A stretch of 12,534 nt of DNA from an uncultured Collinsella sp. GTDB lineage: Bacteria > Actinomycetota > Coriobacteriia > Coriobacteriales > Coriobacteriaceae. The translations under genes were made by a program, and so were the position numbers. Below are positions 1 to 7,167 of the stretch, piece after piece; the stretch's first letter is position 1; every line of letters begins with the position of its first letter. The stretch spans positions 1 through 12,534 of the forward strand of contig CALDBJ010000084.1 in assembly GCA_937937835.1 (NCBI GenBank). The letters are read 5' to 3'. The notes below the pieces were generated by a model. It had not been told where the DNA came from and made no database searches. It was given only the letters and a program-made list of their open reading frames with translations.

Positions 1-66
1 GTATACGGGTGCACCATCGACGTCTTCAATACAGAAGATATCAGTGCGGAATGTTTTGGGAGATAG
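1..66 (+). CDS. Possible C-terminal tail of an upstream gene (partial)
   Basis: Frame 1 is open from the left edge to a TAG at 64-66 and would encode the last 21 residues of a protein (VYGCTIDVFNTEDISAECFGR). The peptide looks protein-like but is too short to assign. Other frames on both strands are also open here, including one on the minus strand with reasonable codons, so this is only a suggestion. No function is proposed. Confidence 0.2.
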   Translation, partial: VYGCTIDVFNTEDISAECFGR

Positions 67-71
67 CCCAA

Positions 72-93
72 ACAGCCCCGGCGGGGGTCCTGT
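72..93. repeat. Small GC-rich inverted repeat upstream of the regulator gene
   Basis: ACAG and CCCC on the left pair with GGGG and CTGT on the right, with a GGC loop and a three-base bulge (GTC) on the right arm. There is no T-run, so it is not a standard terminator. Bases 79-92 are the reverse complement of 12494-12507 in the large palindrome at the right edge of the window (14 of 14), which hints at a dispersed repeat family. Confidence 0.35.
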
Positions 94-199
94 GTAGTCA
101 CCCTTTAGGCGGAACTCTCCTAATTATTTGGATGAGTCGTTTACTTACTTGTGCTGTTACCGTCTTCCCGCTGTTGTTGGGGTATGCTTTGTTCGTATG

Positions 200-216
200 T
201 AAACGTATGACATGTT
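200..216 (+). promoter_or_regulatory. Putative autoregulatory LacI-family operator
   Basis: TAAACGTATGACATGTT matches 13 of 17 positions of the site at 1349-1365 (AAAACGTTTGACATATG), in the same orientation. It lies just before the ribosome binding site (220-228) of the regulator gene, where a bound repressor would block transcription. I see no strong -35/-10 pair upstream. Autoregulation is inferred from the repeated site only. Confidence 0.5.
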
Positions 217-232
217 GATGGGGGAGGGTGCT

Positions 233-1243
233 ATGGCTCGCGAGAGTGCTCGTTCTAAGGATACGGCTAAGCCTGGCATCAAGGAAGTTGCGGCGGTGGC
301 GGGGGTTTCGCCTACTACGGTATCTCGTGTGCTTAATAATCGTGGCTATATTAGCCAAGAGACCCGCGATAAGGTCCATGCCGCGATGAAGCGCATCAAC
401 TATACGCCCAACGATATCGCTCGTGCCATGCTCAACGGTCGCCTGAATCTTATCGGTATGATCGTCCCCTATGTCAGCAGTCCGTTTCATGCCCAAGTGG
501 TTCAAGTCATTGAGCATACCCTGGCCGAAAACGGTTTTAAGATGCTGCTGTGCAATAGCGCCAATCGACCCGAGCTTGAGCGCTCTTATATCGACATGCT
601 TCGACGCAATATGGTTGATGGCGTCATCGTCAACTCGCTTAATATCGGTGCCGAGGCGTATGCCGAGATGGGCTTGAGTCTGGTTGGTATCGACTGCGAC
701 CTTGGCGAGGCCTCTGTTCAGATTGCGAGCGACAGCTATGGCATCGGCGAACTTGCCACGCGTCGCCTGATTGATGACGGGTGTTCGCGCATCTTGTGCC
801 TGCGCAACAATAGCCGCATGCGCATGCCTGCCAATAAGCGTACCGATGCCTACCACGATGTTGTGGAGCAGGCCGGTTTGCCCGCGCTTGTCCGTGAGGT
901 CGAGTTCGTTAAGTCCGATGACGAAAAGAGTGCGGTCGTTGCGAAGATCCTCGATGAGAACCCCGATATTGACGGCATCTTTGCGGGAGACGACACGATG
1001 GCGGCTATCTGTCTTAACGTGATGAAGCAGCGCGGCTTGAGCGCTCCGGACGATATTAAGGTCGTGGGCGCGGATGGCGCCCGCCGCACTATGACGTTTA
1101 TGCCTGACTTAACAACCGTTCGTCAAGATATCGATCGCATCGGAGAGCTCGCGGCGCAATCCATCATCGCTCTTGTTAACGGTGAAAAGCCCGAATCGAA
1201 TACCAAGCTCCCCGTTGAACTCATTGAGGGCAAAACCGCGTAG
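233..1243 (+). CDS. LacI-family transcriptional regulator of the fructoside locus
   Basis: This is a sugar-responsive DNA-binding repressor of 336 residues, a normal LacI/GalR length. Residues 16-48 form the N-terminal helix-turn-helix (IKEVAAVAGVSPTTVSRVLNN and the following SQETRDKV). Residues 57-79 form the hinge (YTPNDIARAML, then IGMIVP), and about 72-336 the periplasmic-binding-protein-like effector domain, with GIFAGDDTMA and VVGADGARR typical of its second half. I chose ATG 233 because GGGGGAGGG at 220-228 sits four bases before it; in-frame ATGs at 212 and 218 precede that site. The gene lies directly upstream of GH32 and PTS genes, and four related 17-bp sites occur before it and before the next gene. 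The effector is probably a fructoside or its phosphate, but the sequence does not show which. Confidence 0.93.
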   Translation: MARESARSKDTAKPGIKEVAAVAGVSPTTVSRVLNNRGYISQETRDKVHAAMKRINYTPNDIARAMLNGRLNLIGMIVPYVSSPFHAQVVQVIEHTLAENGFKMLLCNSANRPELERSYIDMLRRNMVDGVIVNSLNIGAEAYAEMGLSLVGIDCDLGEASVQIASDSYGIGELATRRLIDDGCSRILCLRNNSRMRMPANKRTDAYHDVVEQAGLPALVREVEFVKSDDEKSAVVAKILDENPDIDGIFAGDDTMAAICLNVMKQRGLSAPDDIKVVGADGARRTMTFMPDLTTVRQDIDRIGELAAQSIIALVNGEKPESNTKLPVELIEGKTA

Positions 1244-1295
1244 TTCATCCCGTGCCAAAAGAATTCCTCAAACGCCTCTGATGACCGTTCGCCGG

Positions 1296-1312
1296 CATAT
1301 GTCAACCGTTTG
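1296..1312 (-). promoter_or_regulatory. Putative LacI-family operator, inverted copy
   Basis: On the minus strand this reads CAAACGGTTGACATATG and matches 15 of 17 positions of the 1349-1365 site. It lies 53 bp (start to start) upstream of the tandem pair in opposite orientation, an arrangement that would suit cooperative or looped repressor binding. That role is inference. Confidence 0.6.
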
Positions 1313-1348
1313 CCGACGACTGTAACTGCGAAAAGACGTATTGGTGTG

Positions 1349-1382
1349 AAAACGTTTGACATATGAAAACGATTGACATATC
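1349..1382 (+). promoter_or_regulatory. Tandem pair of putative LacI-family operators
   Basis: Two abutting 17-bp direct repeats, AAAACGTTTGACATATG (1349-1365) and AAAACGATTGACATATC (1366-1382), agree at 15 of 17 positions. Each has the AACG/CGTT core common in LacI-family operators, with one well kept half (CGNTTGACA) and a degenerate other half. They cover the -35 element, the spacer and the start of the -10 element of the GH32 promoter, so binding should repress it. Confidence 0.65.
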
Positions 1383-1384
1383 TT
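1356..1384 (+). promoter_or_regulatory. Sigma-70 type promoter of the GH32-PTS operon
   Basis: A perfect -35 TTGACA (1356-1361) is followed by a 17-bp spacer and TATCTT (1379-1384, four of six matches to TATAAT). The predicted start would lie near 1391, about 36 bases before the GH32 ATG. The elements are embedded in the tandem operators. Confidence 0.6.
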
Positions 1385-1426
1385 GCAGTTGTACCGAGTT
1401 AGTATCACGTGGGAAGGAAGTCTCGG

Positions 1427-2809
1427 ATGCACAAGGTGTATTACCAGCCTGAGGGAATTTGGGTGGGCGACATCATGCCGTACGGCGAGGACGGCACGTT
1501 CTATCTCTATCATCAGCGTGACACGCGAAACCCCGGACCTTTCGGAGAGCCGTTTGGCTGGGCACTCGCGACAACCAAGGACTTCGTCAATTACAAAGAC
1601 TTTGGCGAGAGCCTTGAGCGTGGCGGCGACGAGGAAGTCGACCAGTATGTTTATGCCGGCACGGTGTTTAAGGTGGGCGACAAGTACCATGCGCTCTACA
1701 CTGGTTGCAATCGCGATAAGGTCAAGGCACGCTTGATGAAGCAGGTTCTTCTTCACGCAACGAGTGACGACGCCGTCAAGTGGGAGAAGAACATCGCCGA
1801 GACGCTGCTTCCGCCCCAGGAGGGTTACGATGACCGCAACTGGCGCGATCCCTTTGTGCTTTGGGATGAGGAGAACGAAGAGTACATGCTCATCCTCGGC
1901 ACGCGTGTGGGCGAGGACAAGCGTCTGATGACCGGTCGTCTGGTCAAGTTCACCTCCAAGGACCTGGATACCTGGGAGTTCCAGGGCGACTGGTGGAATC
2001 CGGGCCTGTACACCATGTTCGAGATGCCTGATCTCTTTAAGATGGGCGACTGGTGGTATCTGGTGTTCTCCGAGTACAGTGATGGCAACAAGACCCGTTA
2101 CCGCATGTCTCGCTCTATCAACGGTCCTTGGATCACTCCTGCGGACGATTCCTTCGATGGCCGCGCGTACTATGCCGCGCGTACCGCATTTGACGGCGAG
2201 CGCCGCGTTCTCTTTGGTTGGGTTCCTACGCGTGACGAGGGCGGCGACCCCAGCTCTTACCTGTGGGGTGGCACCTTTATGCCCCTCGAGATCGTTCAGC
2301 GTGCCGACGGAACGCTCGGCACCAAGCTTCCTGACAGCATGCTTGGCGCCTTTGGCGAGGCTAAGGCAGTCGAGGCCTTTGAGCTCTCTTGCGAGTCGGG
2401 CAAGGTCGAGCAGGTGCTCGCCGCGGATGCCGGTTCCACCTATATGCTCGATGCCGACATCGAGCTCGCCGGTGACGCTGCCGGCTTCTCGGTGAAGCTT
2501 GCCGAGGACGCCGAGTCCGGTCTTGCCTATGAGTTCCGCGCCAACCTGCGTGAGGGCAAGCTCGAGTTTACGGCGGCCCCCCAGTATCCGTGGTTCCAGG
2601 TCAACAACATGGGCCTCGAGCGTCCGTTGTTCTTTAAGGGCGAGGGCACTCATCATGTGCGCCTGGTCGTTGACGACGATATCGCGACCATCTTTGTCGA
2701 TGATGTTGCGCTTAACGCGCGCTTCTGCAATAAGCAGGGCCAGGGTGTGGCGCTGACGGTCACCGACGGTACGCTCAAGTGCGCAAATGCAACGATCGCG
2801 TCTCTGTAA
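1427..2809 (+). CDS. Glycoside hydrolase family 32-like beta-fructosidase (non-canonical motifs)
   Basis: This 460-residue cytoplasmic protein (no signal peptide) is predicted to split fructosyl bonds. It has the GH32 layout: a five-bladed propeller to about residue 300 (RDPF at 140-143, GWVPTR at 264-269) and a C-terminal beta-sandwich. The family's WxNDPNG nucleophile motif is replaced by VGDIMPY, so D15 is the presumed nucleophile; the acid/base ECPD motif is FEMPDLF, with E199; D141 of RDP is the transition-state stabiliser. Such variant forms exist in GH32-related proteins of gut bacteria, but their substrates are poorly known. I chose ATG 1427 because GGGAAGGAAG (1411-1420) precedes it; an in-frame GTG at 1409 lies before that site. 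It is first in the operon, 45 bp before the PTS gene. A phosphorylated fructoside other than sucrose-6-phosphate is a possible substrate. Confidence 0.82.
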   Translation: MHKVYYQPEGIWVGDIMPYGEDGTFYLYHQRDTRNPGPFGEPFGWALATTKDFVNYKDFGESLERGGDEEVDQYVYAGTVFKVGDKYHALYTGCNRDKVKARLMKQVLLHATSDDAVKWEKNIAETLLPPQEGYDDRNWRDPFVLWDEENEEYMLILGTRVGEDKRLMTGRLVKFTSKDLDTWEFQGDWWNPGLYTMFEMPDLFKMGDWWYLVFSEYSDGNKTRYRMSRSINGPWITPADDSFDGRAYYAARTAFDGERRVLFGWVPTRDEGGDPSSYLWGGTFMPLEIVQRADGTLGTKLPDSMLGAFGEAKAVEAFELSCESGKVEQVLAADAGSTYMLDADIELAGDAAGFSVKLAEDAESGLAYEFRANLREGKLEFTAAPQYPWFQVNNMGLERPLFFKGEGTHHVRLVVDDDIATIFVDDVALNARFCNKQGQGVALTVTDGTLKCANATIASL

Positions 2810-2816
2810 TGGCATC

Positions 2817-2826
2817 AAAACGTTTT
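2817..2826. promoter_or_regulatory. Possible internal LacI-type operator between GH32 and PTS genes
   Basis: AAAACGTTTT is a perfect 10-bp palindrome centred on CG in the 45-bp gap between the GH32 and PTS genes. It shares AAAACGTTT with the operator at 1349-1365, but the flanks do not match. It could be a weak site for the same repressor or for a CcpA-like factor, or chance. Confidence 0.3.
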
Positions 2827-2854
2827 ATGATTTCGTAAGGGAATGGAGAGGAAC

Positions 2855-4306
2855 ATGGACTACAAAGTAGTGTCTCAGCAAGTCGTCGATAACGTCGGCG
2901 GTCTGGAGAACATCGAGGGCGCCACGCATTGCGTTACGCGTCTGCGTCTGGTGCTCAAGGATACGAGCAAGTACAACAAGGCCGAGCTCGAGAACATCGA
3001 TGGCGTCAAGGGCGTGCTGTACAACAGCGGCCAGCTCATGATCATCTTCGGTACCGGTACCGTCAACAAGGTCTACGATGAGTTTATGGCTCTGACGGGC
3101 GTTAAGGAGATCAGCGTTTCCGAGGTCAAGGGCGCCGAGGCGGACAAGAAGGGCAAGTTCTTCTCGGTCCTCAAGGTATTCTCGGACATCTTTATCCCCA
3201 TCATTCCCGCTTTCGTCGGCGCTGCTATCATCATCGGCCTTAAGTCGCTGATCGTTGCCAACGGCCTCTTTGGCATGGAGGGCAGCCTCGCCGACCACAG
3301 CGAGTTCCTCAAGAACCTCGCAAGCTTCTTTGCCATTATTGCCACCACGTTTGACTACCTGCCTGTCCTGGTTATGTATAGCGCGGTCAAGCGTTTTGGC
3401 GGCAACCCGATCCTGGGTATCCTCGTCGGTATCGTCATGGTTCACCCGAGCCTTATGAACCGTAACGCGTTCGTTATGGATCCGTCGGGTGCTGAGTACT
3501 GGAACTTTGGTCCGCTCTCCATCCCCATGGTTGCTTTCCAGGGCGGCGTGTTCCCTGCAATCCTGACTGCCTGGTTTATGGCCAAGGTCGAAAAGATTGC
3601 CCAGAAGTACATCCCCGAGGTCGTCTCGTTTGTCTTTGTCCCGACCGTTACCCTGATTCTTGCTAACGTTGCCCTGTTCACCGTGTTCGGCCCGCTCGGC
3701 AACCTGATCGGCGACGTCCTCGCTGGCGTAATCGATGTCCTGTACAACAGGATGGGCGTCTTTGGCGCCTTTGTCTTCGCCGCGTTCCTGCAGCCGCTCG
3801 TCGTTACCGGTACGCATCAGTTCATCCAGGGTATTGAGGCCAACCTCGTTGCCACGACCGGCTTCAACTACATCCAGGCCATCTGGTCGGTTTCCATCAT
3901 CGCCCAGGGCGGCGGCGCCATCGGCATGTATCTCATCCACAAGAAGCACTCCAAAGAGCGTAACATCTGCATGTCGTCCTTTATCCCGACGCTGGTCGGT
4001 ATCTCCGAGCCCGCAATCTTTGCTGCAAACATGCGCTACTCGATCATCCCGTTCGTCTGCGCTTGCATCGGTGCAGGCTGCGGCGGTGCCTTCGTGAAGC
4101 TCTTTGAGGTGCGCGCTATCGGTCAGGGTCTGACCGGTGTGCTTGGCCTGCTCATCGTTACGCCCGAGACGCTCGTGTGGTATGTGGCCGGCAATCTCAT
4201 CGCCTTTATCGTGCCGATCGTCTTGATCTTTGCCTACAACAAGGCAAAGGGCGTGCCGACCACCGATGAAGAGGGCGCTGGCGCTGGCTTCGACGTTAGC
4301 TTCTAG
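2855..4306 (+). CDS. PTS EIIBC permease, sucrose/fructoside type
   Basis: This membrane transporter of 483 residues takes up a sugar and phosphorylates it using phosphate relayed from EIIA. Residues 1 to about 75 form the EIIB domain; C26 in ATHCVTRLRL is the phosphorylated cysteine. Residues about 105-475 form the EIIC domain with multiple hydrophobic segments and the family signatures GTHQFIQGIEANL and GISEPAIFAANMRY. The sequence resembles the sucrose/trehalose branch of the glucose superfamily. Flanking GH32 genes favour sucrose or a related fructoside. No EIIA domain is fused, so a separate EIIA such as Crr must serve it. I chose ATG 2855 over the in-frame ATG at 2843 because EIIBC proteins of this type usually begin MDYK-like and GGAGAGG (2845-2851) lies just upstream. 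Confidence 0.9.
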   Translation: MDYKVVSQQVVDNVGGLENIEGATHCVTRLRLVLKDTSKYNKAELENIDGVKGVLYNSGQLMIIFGTGTVNKVYDEFMALTGVKEISVSEVKGAEADKKGKFFSVLKVFSDIFIPIIPAFVGAAIIIGLKSLIVANGLFGMEGSLADHSEFLKNLASFFAIIATTFDYLPVLVMYSAVKRFGGNPILGILVGIVMVHPSLMNRNAFVMDPSGAEYWNFGPLSIPMVAFQGGVFPAILTAWFMAKVEKIAQKYIPEVVSFVFVPTVTLILANVALFTVFGPLGNLIGDVLAGVIDVLYNRMGVFGAFVFAAFLQPLVVTGTHQFIQGIEANLVATTGFNYIQAIWSVSIIAQGGGAIGMYLIHKKHSKERNICMSSFIPTLVGISEPAIFAANMRYSIIPFVCACIGAGCGGAFVKLFEVRAIGQGLTGVLGLLIVTPETLVWYVAGNLIAFIVPIVLIFAYNKAKGVPTTDEEGAGAGFDVSF

Positions 4307-4345
4307 TTGAGCCGTTCAGCGTAATCTGAGGATAAGTCCATTTGA

Positions 4346-4383
4346 GGAAGGGCGTTCGACTCGTGTGAGTCGAGCGTCCTTCC
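4346..4383 (+). terminator. Long hairpin between PTS and sucrose-6-phosphate hydrolase genes
   Basis: A 17-bp stem (4346-4362 with 4367-4383, two G-U pairs) closes on a GTGT loop. No T-run follows (CCATAGACG), so full intrinsic termination is doubtful. It may reduce transcription into the next gene or protect the 3' end of the upstream mRNA. The 101-bp gap otherwise holds only a weak promoter candidate (TTGAGC at 4307-4312, GATAAG at 4331-4336). Confidence 0.55.
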
Positions 4384-4407
4384 CCATAGACGAGAAAGTC
4401 AACGGCG

Positions 4408-5850
4408 ATGTTTAATCAAAAAAATAAGGTGACATGCGCGGACTATGAGCAGTGGCGAGCTGGACAGGACGAGACGGCGGCTCGCATCGCGTCCGACCCC
4501 GATAGGCTCCTGTTCCATGTGGAGCCTGAGCTTGGCTGGCTCAACGACCCCAACGGTTTGGTTCAGATTGGTGATACGTATCACATCTATCATCAATACG
4601 ATCCGTTCGATGCTGCGCATGGCGGTCCAGTGCTTTGGAACCATCTGACGACAAAGGATTTTGTGACCTACGAGAATCATGGTCCCGTGCTGTTTCCCGA
4701 TTCCGATTTGGATTCGAGTGGAGCGTATTCTGGTTCTGCCTTTGTACGTGATGGTAAGATTCACTACTTCTATACCGGCAACGTCAAGCATTTTGACCGC
4801 GATGATTACGACTACGTGTTGACGGGCCGTGAGCAAAACCAGATTCATGTGGTTGCCGAGAACCCCGACGAATTGGGCGAGAAGCGCATAGCTGTTGGGC
4901 CGGTCGATTGCCCCGACGATATCGGTACGCACGTGCGTGATCCCAAAATCCTTGAACACGATGGTATCTACTACATGGTTCTGGGCGCTCGTACGAAAGA
5001 CGACCGCGGCTGCGTGCTTGTCTATACCTCGAGCGATCTAGAGGACTGGAGCTATGCGACGCGCATTGAGTTGGGCGAGAAGTTTGGCTTTATGTGGGAG
5101 TGCCCCGATCTGTTTGAGCTCGATGGTGAGCTTATTCTCGTTTGCTGTCCGCAGGGTGTGTCCGCCGATGGATGGCGTTACCGCAATCCGCACCAGTGCG
5201 TGTGGTTTCCCATCGAGGCCGATTGGGAGGCGCCGAGTTTTAAGATCGCCGGGCAGGGCATGCCCCCGATGGTCGATGCCGGCTTTGATTTCTACGCACC
5301 GCAGTCTTTTGAGGATGCTGCGGGTCGGCGTTTGATGATCGGGTGGTCGGGTTGCCCCGATGCGACGGCAAAAAGCCCGACGGTGGCACGCGGGTGGCAG
5401 TGCGCGTTGACGGTGCCGAGAGAACTGAGCATGCGCGATGGTAAGCTCTGTCAGCAGCCGGTGCACGAGATTGAGAGGATGCGCGGCGACTGCGTTTGCG
5501 CGACAGGCGGTGAAACCGTTGAGGAGCCGGGCCGCCTGTTTGATCTTGTGGTTTCCTGTGAGGGCGCCCAGGTGATCGAGCTCGAAATCCGCAAGGGTGT
5601 CTTTGTGCGCTATGCAGACGGGATGCTTACCCTCGATATGGGTGACGAAGGCTATGGGCGCGACCAGAGGTCGATCGAGCTCAGCGAGCTTCGCGACCTG
5701 CGCGTGCTTTCGGACACTACGATGGTCGAGATTTTTGCAAATGGCGGCGAGGCGGCACTTACGAGTCGGACCTATTCGCCGGCGGTTCCGGCGATGGAGC
5801 TGCACGCCGAGGGTGCGGTATCGATGAATTTCTACCGCCTCGTGCATTAA
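4408..5850 (+). CDS. scrB: Sucrose-6-phosphate hydrolase (GH32 beta-fructofuranosidase)
   Basis: This cytoplasmic enzyme would hydrolyse sucrose-6-phosphate delivered by the PTS to glucose-6-phosphate and fructose. At 480 residues it has the usual length of ScrB/SacA. All GH32 motifs are canonical: WLNDPNG at 44-50 (nucleophile D47), SGAYSGSA at 104-111, RDP at 177-179 (D178 stabiliser), WECPDLF at 230-236 (acid/base E231) and GWSGCPD in the fourth to fifth blade, then a beta-sandwich. The start at 4408 has only a weak ribosome binding site (GAGAAAG, 4392-4398). It follows the PTS gene by 101 bp across a strong hairpin, so it may be expressed at a different level from the upstream genes. No fructokinase gene follows. 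Confidence 0.92.
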   Translation: MFNQKNKVTCADYEQWRAGQDETAARIASDPDRLLFHVEPELGWLNDPNGLVQIGDTYHIYHQYDPFDAAHGGPVLWNHLTTKDFVTYENHGPVLFPDSDLDSSGAYSGSAFVRDGKIHYFYTGNVKHFDRDDYDYVLTGREQNQIHVVAENPDELGEKRIAVGPVDCPDDIGTHVRDPKILEHDGIYYMVLGARTKDDRGCVLVYTSSDLEDWSYATRIELGEKFGFMWECPDLFELDGELILVCCPQGVSADGWRYRNPHQCVWFPIEADWEAPSFKIAGQGMPPMVDAGFDFYAPQSFEDAAGRRLMIGWSGCPDATAKSPTVARGWQCALTVPRELSMRDGKLCQQPVHEIERMRGDCVCATGGETVEEPGRLFDLVVSCEGAQVIELEIRKGVFVRYADGMLTLDMGDEGYGRDQRSIELSELRDLRVLSDTTMVEIFANGGEAALTSRTYSPAVPAMELHAEGAVSMNFYRLVH

Positions 5851-5908
5851 CCGTGCATGGAGTACGATTGGACTTGCTGGGCGGAATGTGTCGCAGTTAC
5901 CGCGGCCA

Positions 5909-5938
5909 GCTACCGTTTATCGCGTATTGCTACCGTTT
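5909..5938 (+). repeat. Direct repeat upstream of the degV-like promoter
   Basis: GCTACCGTTT occurs at 5909-5918 and again at 5929-5938, exactly 20 bp apart (about two helical turns), with a weaker TTACCG copy near 5897. The repeats end ten bases before the proposed -35 element, a position typical of an activator site. No regulator is identified. Confidence 0.4.
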
Positions 5939-5947
5939 GCGGAATAA

Positions 5948-5976
5948 GTAACACTCCTCAATAAACCGTGTAGAAT
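5948..5976 (+). promoter_or_regulatory. Putative promoter of the degV-like gene
   Basis: GTAACA (5948-5953, four of six to TTGACA), a 17-bp spacer and TAGAAT (5971-5976, five of six to TATAAT). The transcript would have a leader of about 145 bases that includes the hairpin at 6003-6041. Confidence 0.45.
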
Positions 5977-6002
5977 CCTAGATAAGCACGGAGTTTTCCA
6001 GG

Positions 6003-6044
6003 GAGACGCTGTCCTTTGTTGTGTGCAAGGGACGGCGTCTCTTT
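6003..6044 (+). terminator. Terminator-like hairpin in the leader of the degV-like gene
   Basis: A 16-bp stem (6003-6018 with 6026-6041, two G-U pairs) with a 7-base loop is followed by only three T. It could terminate readthrough from the sucrose locus, or act as an attenuator if transcription starts near 5982. Confidence 0.55.
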
Positions 6045-6126
6045 GGCGCTTGTAGGCCGTTCTGCAGCAGGATGGCGGACGTGCGTCACATATTAAAAGC
6101 CAATGTCGAGATAGGTCGTGATATTA

Positions 6127-6981
6127 ATGAGCAAGTACGTAATCGTGGTTGAGTCTGGTTCGGATGTGACGCCGGAGCTTTGCGAACGCTACGGTATCGT
6201 GCGCGTGCCTATGCATGTCACGATTGGTGACGAGACCGTCGAGGACGGCTCGATCGATCCGCTCGAGATTTACTCGCGCTGCAACGAGTTTGGCGTAATG
6301 CCCAAGACCAGCGGCTGCGCGCCTGCGGATTTTGCTCACGTGTACGACCGTATCCATGCCGAGCAGCCCGATGCGACCATTCTGCATCTTGCGTACTCCG
6401 AGGCCACGACCTGCTCGCATCAATCATCGAAGATCGCCGCCAAGGGTCGCGACTACGTGTTCTCTATGGACACGCGCTTTGTCTCGGTAGGCCAGTCGCT
6501 CGTTGTCGTCGAGACCGCCAAATACATCGAGGCTCACCCCGATGCCACCGTCGACGAGATCTTTGCATTTACGAATTCCGTCATGGACCGCGTGCTGCTG
6601 GGCTTTGTTCCTACCGATCTTGCCTTTCTTAAGGCGGGCGGTCGCTTGTCCAACGTCGCATTCCTTGGCGCCCATCTGCTCAAGATTAAGCCCTGCATTG
6701 AGGTGACGGGCGGCAAGTTCGTGGCGACCAAGAAGTTCCGCGGCTCTATGCTCAAGTGCGCCCGCGCCTTTATTGACCACATGGTTGCGAAGGGCGAGAT
6801 TGACTACTCGCACATTGGCCTAGCGTATTCGGTGGGCCTTTCCCAGGAGCTGCGCGATGACATGGAGGTCTATGCGCATGATCTGGGCTTTAAGGACGTT
6901 ACCTGGACTCAGGTCGGCGGCGTCATCTCGAGCCATTGCGGCCCGACCGCCTTCGGTGCGGTGCTCACGCTTAAGGCGTAG
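6127..6981 (+). CDS. DegV family protein (FakB-like fatty-acid-binding protein)
   Basis: DegV/FakB proteins bind a fatty acid and, in Firmicutes, present it to the kinase FakA for phosphorylation on the way to phospholipid. This 284-residue protein is of family length. It shows the N-terminal VVESGSDVTPE, the TS pair at T61-S62 (MPKTSG), the SEATTCSHQS loop (91-100), LKAGGRLS at 168-175 (commonly LKKGGRI), and SSHCGPTAFG at 268-277, where H270 matches the histidine that contacts the lipid carboxylate in FakB. I chose ATG 6127 because relatives begin MSKYVI-like. GAGATAGG lies 11 bases upstream; an in-frame GTG at 6118 is an alternative. It is probably transcribed alone, with a terminator-like hairpin on each side. 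No FakA gene is nearby. Confidence 0.9.
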   Translation: MSKYVIVVESGSDVTPELCERYGIVRVPMHVTIGDETVEDGSIDPLEIYSRCNEFGVMPKTSGCAPADFAHVYDRIHAEQPDATILHLAYSEATTCSHQSSKIAAKGRDYVFSMDTRFVSVGQSLVVVETAKYIEAHPDATVDEIFAFTNSVMDRVLLGFVPTDLAFLKAGGRLSNVAFLGAHLLKIKPCIEVTGGKFVATKKFRGSMLKCARAFIDHMVAKGEIDYSHIGLAYSVGLSQELRDDMEVYAHDLGFKDVTWTQVGGVISSHCGPTAFGAVLTLKA

Positions 6982-7012
6982 GGCCTAGCGTCTATCGATT
7001 TCTATTGCCTCG

Positions 7013-7045
7013 GCGGCGGGCGGGTTGCGATAACCTTCCCGCCGC
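7013..7045 (+). terminator. Hairpin after the degV-like gene
   Basis: GCGGCGGG (7013-7020) pairs with CCCGCCGC (7038-7045), and inside it GGTT (7023-7026) pairs with AACC (7032-7035). The T-content after the stem is poor (TCTTGCG). It lies 31 bases after the stop codon and is a plausible terminator. Confidence 0.55.
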
Positions 7046-7112
7046 TCTTGCGTGGGGTCAAATAGAACAACCCAATTGACCGCTAAACCGTTTCGCCATC
7101 ATGCATATGGGC

Positions 7113-7118
7113 TAGAAT
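7113..7118 (+). promoter_or_regulatory. Possible -10 element for pflA
   Basis: TAGAAT matches five of six -10 positions and equals the -10 proposed for the degV-like gene. No clear -35 is seen at 16-18 bp. It lies 49 bases before the chosen pflA start. Confidence 0.3.
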
Positions 7119-7167
7119 GACTCTGGCATTTATGTAGCTAAAACCAATGAGAGGCAAGGTAGCGGGA

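Noticed and set aside
1..126. Possible divergent gene on the minus strand reading off the left edge
   Set aside because: The open frame from 123 downwards has no ATG, GTG or TTG in frame, and a second frame has only a GTG without proper spacing to a ribosome binding site.
98..856. Minus-strand open frame running across the regulator start and its upstream region
   Set aside because: It overlaps the helix-turn-helix of the regulator in antisense, and its product has no family features.
1349..1382. Tandem repeats as a CRISPR or satellite array
   Set aside because: There are only two units, they overlap a promoter, and related copies lie at other operator positions. There are no spacers and no cas genes.
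1268..2818. Long minus-strand open frame (516 codons) opposite the GH32 gene
   Set aside because: It lies entirely antisense to a gene with clear GH32 motifs and a promoter. Its translation shows no family features and reflects the codon bias of the real gene.
2825..3949. Minus-strand open frame of 374 codons opposite the PTS gene
   Set aside because: Its product is an unusually charged Asp/Glu/Arg/His-rich sequence with no recognisable domain, as expected from the reverse of membrane-protein codons.
5038..5847. Minus-strand open frame of 269 codons opposite the sucrose-6-phosphate hydrolase gene
   Set aside because: It is antisense to the conserved second half of a canonical GH32 gene, with no domain of its own.
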